A stretch of 64,000 nt of DNA from Torreya grandis. Its lineage: Eukaryota; Streptophyta; Pinopsida; Cupressales; Taxaceae. The stretch covers positions 20,001 to 84,000 of the forward strand of contig JARHVA010006307.1 of assembly GCA_037957365.1 (NCBI GenBank). The letters run 5' to 3'. The notes below the pieces were generated by a model. The model had not been told where the DNA came from. It did not search any database and saw only the letters and a program-made list of their open reading frames with translations. Position numbers and translations under genes: made by a program. The first letter of the stretch is position 1; each line of letters begins with the position of its first letter. Positions 48,345 through 58,900 of the stretch are shown in pieces.

Positions 48345-49540
48345 TGTTGGGTCCCTTATTTTGGTAAGTATAGGATTTATGCCATCATGACTTACACATC
48401 TACACGAGGCATCATTTTTCATAGTGATGACTTTTTGGCATCTTGGCACTAGCTAGAGGAATTAGTGCATACCTTATACCAACTGACATGCAGCTAACCA
48501 ATTCCAAAATTTTCAAGGCATCTTCCAAGTTGAGTGATATGTGGTGACTATAGTGCAAACTTTGTGAGGTGATGGAGTTGGTAGAATGATCACTAAGGCT
48601 CTAGCTCAACACCCGACGTGTGCACTCCACCCTGGAAAAGATGTTTTTATAAGGCTATATAAGGAGCTCAAACTAGTGAATTAAAATGATAAGAAGCTAT
48701 TGCAGCTAAGCTTTGATGATTTGAAAATGCTCTGTATACATTTTAATGTACACCATTAGATATAAGAATAGTATGGATGCTATTAAAGCTCCATTTGTAT
48801 ATGCCCAAGCTTGCTTATGAGCCTCTAGGTTGTTGAGTAGATTAAGTTAAACATATACTCTTTTCTGAATGTTGTGAACTATATACTCTAGTTTTAAACA
48901 TGTTTAATGAAGAAGATAGATGCCTTAGGATATAACGTATCTGGTTTATATGTCTTTGGTATTGATATTTGAATGTATGATGATTATAATGTTATAATTT
49001 CAATACTTTTATGTTAAGAATGTTGTTTCTAAGCTTTTGGTTCACGTCATTAATGGAATCCATGTAATAAGTAATGACATCATCATAAATCTGTAGAGAG
49101 TATGAGCATAGATCCCATACCAAGTGCTCCTGCCCTTGCTAAGAGCATGAGCCTAGTTCGAGTGCTTGAAGTGAAAGCTATCCTTTGACCTGTCAAACAC
49201 CTATATGATGCTAGGCTCAGTTTAACAAAGGCTTGTGCCTATAGGCCATCAATCTTAGCCCATGAAAGGCTTGCACCTATGAACCTATCTAAAGTCTTCT
49301 CTCAAATAACCAAATCCCATAATTAATGTCTTGCGCCATGGCACAACTAGCCCAATGTGGGCCTTGGTTCCTTCTCAGTTACGCTTCAGGTGAGGGCATA
49401 AGGCCTATGCCTTATATGAATTGATGTCAGTGCAACCGAGTGTAAAATTTTGAGCATAGAGAGAATATCCCATGTTTATGTCTGAGTGTAATGAGTCCAA
49501 AACTGACCAAGACAACTTTGTGTGCCACTTTTCGACAACA
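48345..49540 (+). repeat. 3' LTR of the 14.3-kb element
   Basis: It runs from TGTTGGGTCCC to TTCGACAACA, preserving the terminal TGTTG/CAACA inverted repeat. It is colinear with 35,249-36,460 and is followed by the target duplication TTCAA (49,541-49,545). Confidence 0.93.
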
Positions 49541-50063
49541 TTCAACAACATAGTCTTGGCCAAATAAGGTTGTGAAAAACATACAATTAAACCCATACAC
49601 TCAGTCCTTTCATTGAATGTTCAAGACTCTTTCTCAACTCCAAGACAAATCCGAACTATATAATATTACACAGTCATATTTAAACATAAGCATAGTTCAT
49701 AATTATAATGAACATAATCATACTAAACTCTGCCATGTATACTATGATGTTTTTGAGTATATTTCCATGTATAAAGCCAAATTCATAACCTACAATCGCT
49801 TATTCATCTACCCATACCTGGGTTATATAATAAGACTTAAACCGAAAGTTCCCAAATTCATATATATAAATAAGTATACACAATGCAGGGTTACATAATA
49901 TAACTGAGAGTATAAAACTATATTGTTACCCTATATGTACAAATTCATTGAATCTACAGCTAATTAAATCCAATCAAAACCATAACCTCCAATTCACCTA
50001 TACATGTAACTTCATATTCTAAATGTAATACATACAATCACCCATTAAAGCCTAACAATTCGC

Positions 50064-50098
50064 AACACACACACACACACATTGAACCATATATATAC

Positions 50099-50138
<40 letters not shown>
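50064..50138. repeat. (AC)n and (GT)n microsatellites
   Basis: An (AC)n run (50,064-50,081) is followed after attgaaccatatatatactt by about 20 GT units (50,100-50,138), an arrangement that can pair as an inverted repeat. The left LTR has only short tatg/gtgt runs at the matching place (26,765-26,826). Confidence 0.92.
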
Positions 50139-50140
<2 letters not shown>

Positions 50141-50146
50141 TCACAA

Positions 50147-50208
50147 ACCCTTTTTGTATAATGGAATTCCACATTTTAAACCCAAAATTTTGAAATTGGT
50201 TTACACAG

Positions 50209-50304
<96 letters not shown>

Positions 50305-50371
50305 CCTTTTTGTATAATGGAATTCCACATTTTAAACCCAAAATTTTGAAATTGGTTTACATAGTTGAATA
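50147..50371. repeat. 69-bp duplication flanking a (TA)n tract
   Basis: A 69-bp sequence starting accctttttgtataatgg is present at 50,147-50,215 and again at 50,303-50,371, differing at one base (cacag/catag). Between the copies lies a pure (TA)n tract of about 43 units. The left LTR has a single copy (about 26,836-26,906) and no long TA tract, so both arose after insertion. Confidence 0.93.
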
Positions 50372-51296
50372 TCCAAAATTCCATTCATATTTATTTTTCA
50401 AATACCCAAATGTATATATACTAAATTGGTTTGACTTCAACTCATTCTAGCCAAATCAAAATATTTCATCAAGGATAATATTTTAAGATTGAACAGTGAT
50501 ATTCAAATTAAAAGAGGAGTTTAGGACAGCTCTCAAAAGCCTAATTAACCATGGCCAATTCTATGACTCCACCCAAGCCCCTTAGGTTACCCTAGGTTTG
50601 ATGTAGGGTTCTGTGGAGGCCAAGCCTTCCACATGGCCCTACATACAACCCTTCACATTTTCCATATATTTTGATCAATTGAAAAACTAGTAACCTAACA
50701 ATTCAAAAACCCATTCAATATTTTACACTTGGGAATTGAATTACAAAACCTACCTGTGAATGCTAAAGAAGTCGTATATAATCCTTTTTCCTTCCTTCAA
50801 ACTATCATCTTATTCTCTTTTTATATGTTCTCATCTGTATGCAGTGTGTCATCGCATTCATAACCGCCATTGTATTTTTTTTATTCTTTTACTCTCCACC
50901 ATTAACGATTGATTCAATCAACTAAATATGCATGTAAAAATAGCTCAACCAAGTCCACAATCCATCACCATGCAATACATAGTAACCTCCATGATTTTCT
51001 CCAAATGATGTTTAACTCAAAGTCAACAAGTGGTTAATAACCTTAGTCACTCAAAACTTCTTTTTCTCTGATTAAAACAATCATTTTATAATCTCAAATA
51101 TAATTGCATGTCATTGACTTCTCATTATTCCCTTGTCGACTTCACAAACCGACCAACAACCAAATAAACAATAGTCATAATCTTCATGCTATACCATGCA
51201 ATGAATATCAACTTTGTCGATAATAGCTTTCCATGCAAAGTTGACCACTTGACTAACGTATTAACAACATAGTATTCAAAGACTATAGTTTATGTT

Positions 51297-51921
51297 TTAG
51301 ATTAAGGTAAAAATAGGTTTTTAAGGGGCCTCGAAACCCTGTACAGATCAAGAAAGATAAACAATACAAACCGTCAAAGGAGGCAAAACACTGAAAGACA
51401 GTGACAAAACTAGGTTTTACAGGGACCTGAAACCAACAAGATAAACCAGTTGAAACTTCCCAAGTTTTACAAGGACCTGGAACTTAAACAAAACCAGGCA
51501 AACAACCTGAATCCCTCGCCAAAACGGAGAGGCAGAACCACCTTGCCCATCAGTTAATGAGCAAGGCTCCTCCACAGCTTTTGGTTTTTCCATTAATCCC
51601 ATTACAGGGTGCCGTGGCTCAAACACCAACCACCGAGAAAACAGAGTTTCCCCCAAACTAACACAAATACTTCGCTTACCGAATCTGGATGGCCGTCCAA
51701 CTCAGGCTAGAGATCCAACCCGGGTTCCATCAACAATGCAGCAGACCGAAGCAAAGTAAAAAACATGCAAGAAGAAAGATCTCACCATTAAGCGTTGCGT
51801 AAAATGCGCTGCCTAGAATGGACAGCACCTCCAACAGAGAGACTCCACCCGGAACCGTCGCCACCACCGCCCAGCCCCTCCACCCATGAATCTGCAAAGA
51901 TCTCCCCCAACTCCCAAAGAA
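51297..51921 (-). mobile_element. 625-bp non-LTR-type insertion with 12-bp target duplication
   Basis: The insertion is absent from the partner LTR (near 27,835) and is flanked by a perfect 12-bp duplication ATAGTTTATGTT (51,285-51,296 and 51,922-51,933). It is richer in G, C and CpG than its surroundings and its duplication is undecayed, so it is probably the youngest insertion here. Read on the minus strand it ends in ccttaaaaacctatttttaccttaatctaa without a long poly(A), resembling plant LINE tails. Frames at 51,417-51,656 and 51,730-51,954 show no known domain. A SINE, a truncated LINE, or a retroposed transcript are all possible. The minus orientation is inferred from the tail. Confidence 0.7.
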
Positions 51922-52740
51922 ATAGTTTATGTTACTAGATGTCGTCACAAACAAATACCATGGCTTTTAAAACAATACCATTTATATCTTTCAACATTAG
52001 AATACACACACACACACATTGTAAAAATAATCTTTAATTATTATTATTATCTAAATCTTAAAAATCAAATAACAATAATGGAATATGTTGTAACATCATA
52101 TCATAATAATATACAACGATACCCGACAAGGTAGTAAGGTAAGTAAAACATAACGAATTCAACCAAACAATTACATCATATAAGATAAACTACATACGAT
52201 CACCACATTAGCAAAATATCTCAAACAAATCAACATGATCATTAATAGCAACTAGATTAGTGAAAACATAAAAGATCACAACGATCATTTAAATGTAAAA
52301 CAAAACATATTAAAACTATCTATCAAACAATTAATCACACAATCATGAAATACAAATGTGGTGTGTGCAAGAGTTTCTGGATTCATTCTCTGTCATCCCC
52401 CAACGTCTCATCTAAACCACCCTCTTCGATGATGCTCTCCCTCCATCATGCTCTAAGAGAAGAATATGTCCTGCTTCCACCTCACAACAATGAAGGTAGT
52501 TAGCCCAAAACATCATTATATCCATAAAATAATGTTGCATAAATATGATCACAATATACAAAATATAAAAGTACTGCTAACTCATAGCAAACTAATCATG
52601 TAAATTAAGCAACACAAATAGTCCTATAATCAACATATGTCATTAAGCTTAATCAAATATTAGTTAATCAACTAATCAACCATAATCCACGGATCAAATA
52701 GGTTATTTAGCTTAGAGAGAAATTGAGATGTGACAATAAG

Positions 52741-55700
52741 AATCTTTATGATATTTCATTTATAAATTTAGAGAAATTCAAAATAGGTTTCTTCATTATT
52801 TCATCTTTGGAAATGCATATGGAAGGGCAGGAGTCATTGATATCCTCTTTTCTAGAATCCATGTACCCTATGTGATGTTTACCTTTTGAATAGCCCCAAA
52901 TTGGGGGGATAGTTTCTTACTCATCACATGATGAATTCTTAGGTTAACAAAAAAGCATAATATCTAACACATCTAAAACATCTCTTAAGGGAAACAATCT
53001 TTGACACAGTAGGAGGAAAATATAATATTCCTCTTGTCATGTCAATTAAGTCAACATCTAATAAAAATTGTTGTTTTAAAATTTAAAAAAAAAAATCTTA
53101 TGTCTTCCCCTCAGTGGCATGTAAGGTGAACTACTCCTAAGAGATTTTTAAATTTGAGAAATCTTCTCTACCTTGTCTTGAAAACCTTGTAGAAAGCGAA
53201 TAGAGAAATAAGATCAAGATCTTCTTATCATGTATATAATATGATATTATGGTGTATTAGTAATAAACAAAAGTTTAGGTAAATGTTGAAGTTGTATATG
53301 TTTTATAAATCATCCCTATTTATTACTTATATATAAAAAATAGTTAGTGATAGATGGCTTGCTTTACAAAGTACTAGTAAATTTATTGTATCTAATCATA
53401 ATGATGTGTAGGTAGGTTGTGTGGCAAGCTATTGACTTATTATAATGTAGTCAATTTAATCAATCTATGATATGTATTGGTATCTCAATATAGAAATATA
53501 GAGTGAATCCTTCCAATAAAGAACATTATACAATGTTGCCCTACCTCAAAGTTTGATTTAATATTTTAAGTTATTTTATTTATTATTTGTGAGACTCTTT
53601 AACACTCGTTTCACAACCATTGAGGAAAACACTCAATCTTCAATTCATCCCAATCTAATTAAATGTGCATAATAGTAAATATTTCAACAATCTAATTAAA
53701 TGTGCATAATAGCAAATATTTCAGCAAACAGTTCTTGGTGTCCTACATAATCCCATGAATCCTATAGAAATGTTAAGTTGGCTGTAATTTTTTCTAAAAA
53801 AAATTTACCCTCTTTACGTTTGTTGTAAATAAACACCACCACTTTCAAGAAAATTTTTCCTCTGATTTCTATGATTCTTATCAACTGCATTAAGACTAGA
53901 AATATTCTACACAAAACAATTGCAGAAAAGTGTAGTTGATGGTGATATAAATAAAGGATTACAAAAAATGCTCTAACAATAATTTCTCCAATGTTCTTTT
54001 GCACGATCCAAACTCTTGGAGATTTCATAAGAGTCTCTCTTATGATTCCCAAAAAGTGTCAGTTTATCATTAAATGCTAAGTACAACCAAGGATAAAGAG
54101 GTAAGAGTGAATGAAGTAGTACCTTAAAGTAGAGTTTGAGGAATAAGCCTAAATAAAATTCCTCTCCTCTTTTTTGGATGCATCAAATGCGGACCAAAGT
54201 GGAGTGAGTTTCATATACATCAATTTACATAAAAAATGTGAATTCAATCATCAATGCATCCAGTGGAAGCGAAAATCTGACTTTCCTTTTAGTTGGAGGA
54301 ATCTTATTTTGGGTCCTTTTAAAGTTTTTGTTACATTTCACCATGGATTTCTTGTGGGCTATGATAGTATCACCCGATTCTCACAGTAGAGAAAATTTAC
54401 TCGTGGGATTTAATTAAATTGAATTTCAAATGAGACCTTTATCTCATCCTAGATTCGCATGGAATAATTTGGTAAAGATGTAAACCAACACAGTGCATCT
54501 ACCATTAGGTTTTGGAGAAAAACTTACAACTAATGTTTTTGGTGGCATTCTATTGCACAATTTAAAAAAAAAAGAAAAAAAGAAAAAAAAGAGATGCGCT
54601 CCTTCGGAATTCATTCAGGATATCTATTAAATTTCAGTAAAAACTCTCATAAGAAGGCATCACTTCAACTTGCTCTCATAGGTCTAGAGGGAAAATAGGA
54701 ACCTAAGGGTAACCATTTGACTCTTGAATATCTTCTTATTATCCCACAACAGTAAAAGACTTCAATCCCTCTCAGAGGAAACACTAAATCATACATCATA
54801 GGGGTGTAAATGGATATTTCACAGGAATAAGTTCAAGGTACAAGGGAATATACTAAAACTAATAGAACTCATAGTTACACTATCCATGAGAAATGATTTT
54901 TGGTTCTTTTCGAATGAATCTCACAATTGATTGGTTTCGCTGAGAAATAAAAGACATATATGTTAGTTGTTTGTATCTAGCTCTAGTAGCTAGTAAAGAC
55001 GAAAGGGCAACATAAGTGTCCTTACAAGTCACACAGACAATAAACATGAGAGTTGTTGGAAGGGTTGACAAGCACAATCGTTATTGCTAGGCCAGTAAGT
55101 ATAGAGCTTTTGCAAAAAGGCCTTGAAAGCATGGTTCTAATCCGATTTTAAGGAAGTTAAAATGTTCTCCACTTGTTGAATATAAGAGAGCCTTGAACCA
55201 TTTTTTATGATGTAATCATGGACTACGTCTCCATCATGTGACCCAATTTACCCTTTCTGCAAAAATTGAATGATTTTATTGATTAAAATAGAGTACAACA
55301 AAATTCAATCTACTAAAACAATTAACAGTTTATCAATAATTTATGAGCAAATGAGAACAATATTAGATTGTCAGAGCTAGTTCATCTTCTTTGTGTGTCT
55401 CTTTGAGCTACAACAAGACCAACATTCCTCCAACTCATATGGTGCACAAACCTGAAAAATACAATGACAAGGAGATAAGAACGAGTAAAAAAAGTTGAAA
55501 GGCGGACTTAAATAATGTGTTTGCTAAGCCCAAATTTGATGCCCCTCACACCCTGCATATTGATCCTCCATAATATTTGCTGTAGCAAAGGAACCACGTG
55601 CTCAAAAAAGCTAAAGCTACATTTCTGGTTTTGACACATAATAACCTCATGGTCCCTATGGCAGGGGCATTCTTATATTTTATTTGTAAGTTTTCCTCAA

Positions 55701-56850
55701 ATAGGTATCTTTTTTTTGGTCTGTCAGCGGATCCTATGATTTTTTAAATTTTATTTAATACATGCAGTTGGAAAAAATTATTAATATTTTATTTAAAATA
55801 AAATAAATTAGATATAGAGTTAAAAAAGAAATTGCTAATATTTTATTAGAAAAAACTATTTAAAATATATATATATCTTAAAACTAGATACAGATTAGAG
55901 TTTTGACAATTATTTATTTTATTTTTTAAATCTAAAGACCTTATTTTAAAATATATTTTTATTTATTTATTTATTTTCGAACAATTATTAAAATTTGGAT
56001 GGTGGCTGGAACTGCTGCAGGCAAATTAATTGCAGCTGTAGCTGCTCCATGGTGTCTTATACGAGTTGACTTCAAAAACCAATTCTTAAGGCCAGGTCGC
56101 ACGGAAGGGTTTATGGCTCCTAATATTGCTGTACAGACAGCCCCTGAAAGATGAATGGCACTGCAGAATGTTCAAGCGATAAATCTGAAGCAGCCCTTAA
56201 ACAGGTGGGGTTGGAAGCGATAAATTTGAAGCAGCCCTTAAACAGTTGTGAGAAAGGTGGGGTTGGAAATTTCCAGCACCAGCTTAACAAATTTATTATG
56301 GTCAAATATGGTTCAATTTTGATTTTGGGGAAAACGGTTTTCTTAGCATAAACGAATTATAATTTCAGAAATGCATGAGACATATGTTCTCAAAGCCATA
56401 TCCGAGGAGTGCGCTGCACCTAAAGTTCAATTTAGTTTTTCCTAAATTCACTTCCAGGCTGGGATTATAACCTAGGGTTTTATCAATACTAGCCGATTCC
56501 ATTCAACCATTTTATAAGGATTATTATAAATTGCAAAAGAAAGATAAGAAGCTTTAGAAAAACTATGTGAAGAATTGAAAATATGCTAAGCCAGTACCAG
56601 CCATCCAGACATCCAGCCATCCGTCCCTTCTCCGGAACCACACGAGACTTCCAATCAAGATATTTCAGAGCCCCCTACATAGGACCTCTTCCAAATATCG
56701 CCATGTCTAGAAATATCCTACCTTAAACCCTAAGTTCTTTTCAGGGGTCGGTCCCACATCCAACCTGAGTTGATATTGGCCGATCACCGGAAAAAGGGAA
56801 AAAAAAAAAAGAAGAAGAAAATGCCTGGACCCACGATTGGAACAGACTTA
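52741..56850. other. Long stretch without recognised gene
   Basis: No coding region is supported. Bases 53,651-53,724 are two tandem copies of a 37-bp unit (caatctaattaaatgtgcat...), nearly identical and therefore recent. Purine runs lie at 54,563-54,593. An AT-rich zone covers 55,740-55,980. Bases 56,176-56,268 are an imperfect tandem duplication of gcgataaatytgaagcagcc...gtggggttggaa (41 and 52 bp). From about 56,000 the sequence is richer in G+C and CpG, consistent with the upstream region of the gene at 57,003. Confidence 0.5.
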
Positions 56851-56861
56851 GTGGCTACTCA

Positions 56862-56869
56862 TATTTAAA
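56862..56869 (+). promoter_or_regulatory. TATA box of the DUF868-like gene
   Basis: TATTTAAA lies 141 bp before the start codon, with gaaggag-type purine-rich sequence after it. A start site near 56,890-56,900 would give a leader of about 105 nt. It is the best TATA element upstream of the gene. Confidence 0.55.
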
Positions 56870-57002
56870 GGAGAATCTCCTCGCAACTTCGTTCCAAGGA
56901 GAATATATTATAGCTAGGAAGCAGCACAGGGAGAAAAACTCTCAACCAAAGATTTAGATCATCCTCACAGCTTTCCTTGGTATCCAATAATACTTATACA
57001 GT

Positions 57003-57647
57003 ATGTCAGAAAGCAAACCCTTCATCAACAGCATTCGCACAACTTGGTTAGATGGGGGAAAAGATAGCCGGAAAGAAATACAAAAATCAGATTTTAGGAA
57101 GTCAGAAGGTAAACCCTTCGTGAGCACCAGTCGCACAAGTTGGTTAGACGGGAGAAAAGATAGTGGAAGATATTGCGGAAAAGAAACCCAAAAATCAGAA
57201 TTTGGGAGGTCCTGGAGCACGGTATCAATGCAGGCTAAACTTGTTTCCAGACGCATCTGGAATAAGTTGTTTCACACGGCAGCTCAGCTTAAGTGCAGAG
57301 GAGATTCCTATAACATATCTATAGACTGTGATACCAGGGAATGGAAAATGGTAATTAAGGTGGAAAACAGGGTGGCTGTAAATGTGGATCACTTGGTCTG
57401 GAATTTCAGAGGGATTAAGAAATTTAGTGCAGACTCAGGGTCTGATCCACTTGAATTTGAAGTAATTTGGGATGTTGAGGATTGGTTATTTGATAAACCC
57501 ATTTTGGGGGACGCAATTTTTATATTCAGGAATGTGAACCCTAGTTCACCTTCACAAGCAACCATTGCAGATTTCACTGCTTCCACTGACATACGTGGGG
57601 ATCTTCTTGTGGTCTACGCCTGGAAAGAAGAGGATCAGATTGAGTGA
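57003..57647 (+). CDS. Half-length DUF868 family protein with duplicated N-terminus
   Basis: This is the only intact host gene seen: 214 residues, single exon. Residues 78-210 match the C-terminal half of the plant-specific DUF868 family (function unknown). The blocks are KLFHTAAQL (88-96), ISIDCDT (105-111), VIKVENRV (117-124), LVWNFRG (131-137), EVIWDVEDWLF (153-163), GDAIFIFR (169-176) and LLVVYAWK at the C-terminal end (201-208). The usual N-terminal half of DUF868 (CVYQ, WTK and FWDLSxAKF...GPEP blocks) is absent. Family members are roughly 290-370 residues, so this protein is short. Residues 5-36 and 37-70 are an internal duplication (KPFINSIRTTWLDGGKDS / KPFVSTSRTSWLDGRKDS). The Met at 57,003 is the first after an in-frame stop (56,988-56,990) and has A at -3. 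No signal peptide or membrane segment is visible. DUF868 genes usually lack introns, which fits. The family match is by recalled motifs. Confidence 0.82.
   Translation: MSESKPFINSIRTTWLDGGKDSRKEIQKSDFRKSEGKPFVSTSRTSWLDGRKDSGRYCGKETQKSEFGRSWSTVSMQAKLVSRRIWNKLFHTAAQLKCRGDSYNISIDCDTREWKMVIKVENRVAVNVDHLVWNFRGIKKFSADSGSDPLEFEVIWDVEDWLFDKPILGDAIFIFRNVNPSSPSQATIADFTASTDIRGDLLVVYAWKEEDQIE
57013..57212 (+). repeat. In-frame tandem duplication within the DUF868-like gene
   Basis: Two DNA units of about 96 and 102 bp (boundary near 57,110) start aaacccttc and contain gcacaa(c/g)ttggttaga(t/c)ggg, then aaaagatag. The second unit has a 12-bp in-frame gain (about GRYC). Substitutions are spread over codons, yet both units stay open, so the repeat is old relative to the insertions but has not drifted out of frame. 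Confidence 0.9.
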
Positions 57648-57962
57648 TTTGGAAAGACTGCATTTTGCCAAGGGTTTTTATAATTTTCTTTTTCAGAAAT
57701 TTTAACATCCTTTGTATACCTTCTCATTTGTAATTGTGATGACTTTTTGTGCCACCATATGGAATTTTCTATTTGTTCCATTGTTTTTCCAAGCATGTTT
57801 TTAGGGTTTAGATACAATCTAATTTTTATTTTTTATTTTTCTTATTTTTTTATTTGTGGTATAATTATTGTTTTGTGTGTGGGCATTGTATTAAGATCAG
57901 CAACATAATATTGCTAGAGCGCAAGAGCAACAAATTACTCACAACCTTAAATATGGAGATGT

Positions 57963-57968
57963 AATAAA
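57963..57968 (+). terminator. Candidate polyadenylation signal
   Basis: AATAAA lies about 315 bp after the stop codon. The T-rich stretch from 57,660 to 57,860 could also hold weaker near-upstream signals, so the real 3' end may be closer to the gene. Confidence 0.3.
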
Positions 57969-57969
57969 G

Positions 57970-58689
57970 ACCACAGCGCTCATAATCAGAATTGTGGAAG
58001 GTTGTCTTCAATATTCACCACTAACACCGATCTTTAGCTTGTACTCTCTTCCCGAAAATCCAACCTAAATGGGGAAAGCAGGGAAGGCATGGGTGAAGGA
58101 GGCATGTTTGGGAGGGAGGAGAGAAATGGTTGTATGGGATCAACACTCTTATGTTCAGTCCATATCACATCTTCCTCTTCGGTAATAAAATTCTCTATTA
58201 CTATTTTTTTTAATTAACATTTCGTTTTTGTGTCTCATAGCAATTAACGTGTATGCATCTGTTGTGGTTTTGTAGGTCCTCACAGTGCAAAAGTGTTTAT
58301 GAAAGTTGATATTTGTTGTAGTACTGTACACTGAATCAAGGTTCGTATATTTTGTGTATATCAGAGGTTTATTTCTATAATGAACTTGCTTCACGAATAA
58401 AGTAAAAACACAATAATAAATCAAAATTACATTGAAATAAAGCAGAATATATGAATAAATGATGAGCCACTTCCAGGGGCAACCATACAACAAGAACATA
58501 TTTTGCAATATGAAGATAAAATACTAGCCACTATCCCGTATGTATACCCTAATTATGCTATGAAAACAACCTAAGCTGACCCTACTGCTAATATGAAACT
58601 ATAGAAATGATTGTATGACTTAATTAAGTATTATAATAGTGACAAGTTGGCTACATAAATCTAAAAACATGCTATAGGCTAAGGGCATG
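57970..58689. other. Intergenic stretch, possible left LTR of the Reina-like element
   Basis: The stretch just left of 58,690 should be the 3' LTR of the minus-strand chromovirus, because a purine tract and the sequence TGTCATGCCC adjoin there. I could not align it convincingly to a partner at 63.2-63.84 kb. The 117-codon frame at 58,155-58,508 (minus) has no family motif. Confidence 0.35.
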
Positions 58690-58714
58690 ACATGGCTTTC
58701 CCCTTCAAACCAAC

Positions 58715-58900
58715 ATTGTCCTCAATGTTGATGATTGTTGGATGTTTCTTTTAGAAATGCTTCATCCTTCCATATTGCATCTTCACTAGCCAGATTCTTC
58801 CACTCAATTAGATACTATACAATCACCCTCATTCACAACCTCTTAGTGTGTGTCTAAATTATTCTCTCAGATTCCAAAATGCTTCTTTCCTCTTCATCAA
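58715..58900 (-). pseudogene. Chromodomain of the Reina-like element (relic)
   Basis: The pieces are DEEERSILESERI, then after a shift VSN...EWKNLASEDAIWKDEAFL. They match the chromodomain pattern PExILExR...YLVKWKGxxxEDATWExExxL. It is followed by INIEDNVGLKGKAM, the usual C-terminal (N)LEDKVxLxGG tail next to the purine tract. Chromodomains guide chromovirus integration to particular chromatin. The Trp pair and the acidic ED motif are kept. Confidence 0.75.

Larger units (their letters stand above)
35249..49540 (+). mobile_element. Full-length 14,292-bp Ty3/gypsy element nested in the chromovirus LTR
   Basis: Both ends are defined by paired LTRs (1,212 and 1,196 bp) of the form TGTTG...CAACA; the 5' copy has mutated to TTTTG. 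A perfect 5-bp target duplication TTCAA lies at 35,244-35,248 and 49,541-49,545. The internal region runs gag, zinc knuckle, protease, a second gag-like module, RT, RNase H, integrase, then an extra 3' coding relic and a purine tract. In about the first 130 bp I count about 18 differences between the LTRs, so it is not young. Frames are broken throughout. The polyprotein blocks match a gymnosperm-type Ty3/gypsy lineage near Tat/Athila; the lineage is inferred. Confidence 0.93.
23630..52735 (-). mobile_element. Tekay/Del-like Ty3/gypsy chromovirus with about 5-kb LTRs, carrying nested insertions
   Basis: The element is bounded by LTR copies that start TGT(a/g)A and end GATGTGACA on the plus strand; as a minus-strand element this reads TGTCACATC...TTACA. 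Flanking 5-mers ATAGG (23,625-23,629) and ATAAG (52,736-52,740) are a target duplication with one substitution. Inside, on the minus strand, come a tRNA-iMet-like primer-binding site, gag, protease, RT, RNase H, integrase, a chromodomain-like tail and a polypurine tract, in canonical order. The right LTR is interrupted by a 14.3-kb element and a 625-bp element. Without these two the element is about 14.2 kb. All coding parts are broken. Tekay/Del is inferred from the RT motifs, the chromodomain and the long LTRs. Confidence 0.9.
33243..52735 (-). repeat. Right LTR (5' LTR) of the chromovirus, split by two insertions
   Basis: LTR sequence occupies 33,243-35,248, 49,546-51,296 and 51,934-52,735. 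Removing the 14,292-bp element with its TTCAA duplication and the 625-bp element with its 12-bp duplication leaves about 4.56 kb. The left LTR shows the uninterrupted junction at 26,255-26,300 (ttaggttttcaacaacacag), which proves where the large element entered. Confidence 0.92.

Noticed and set aside
52741..53300. Continuation of the LINE RT domain beyond the chromovirus
   Set aside because: No RT or cysteine-motif block could be read on the minus strand there.
56151..56351. 66-codon plus-strand frame upstream of the gene
   Set aside because: It spans a tandem duplication, has no recognisable motif and does not reach the downstream gene in frame.
56954..57256. 100-codon minus-strand frame over the DUF868-like gene
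   Set aside because: Its two repeated halves only mirror the in-frame duplication of the plus-strand gene, and it has no family resemblance. The minus frame at 57,389-57,592 is rejected for the same reason.
58155..58508. 117-codon minus-strand frame
   Set aside because: It lies where an LTR is expected, has hydrophobic AT-driven composition and no family motif.
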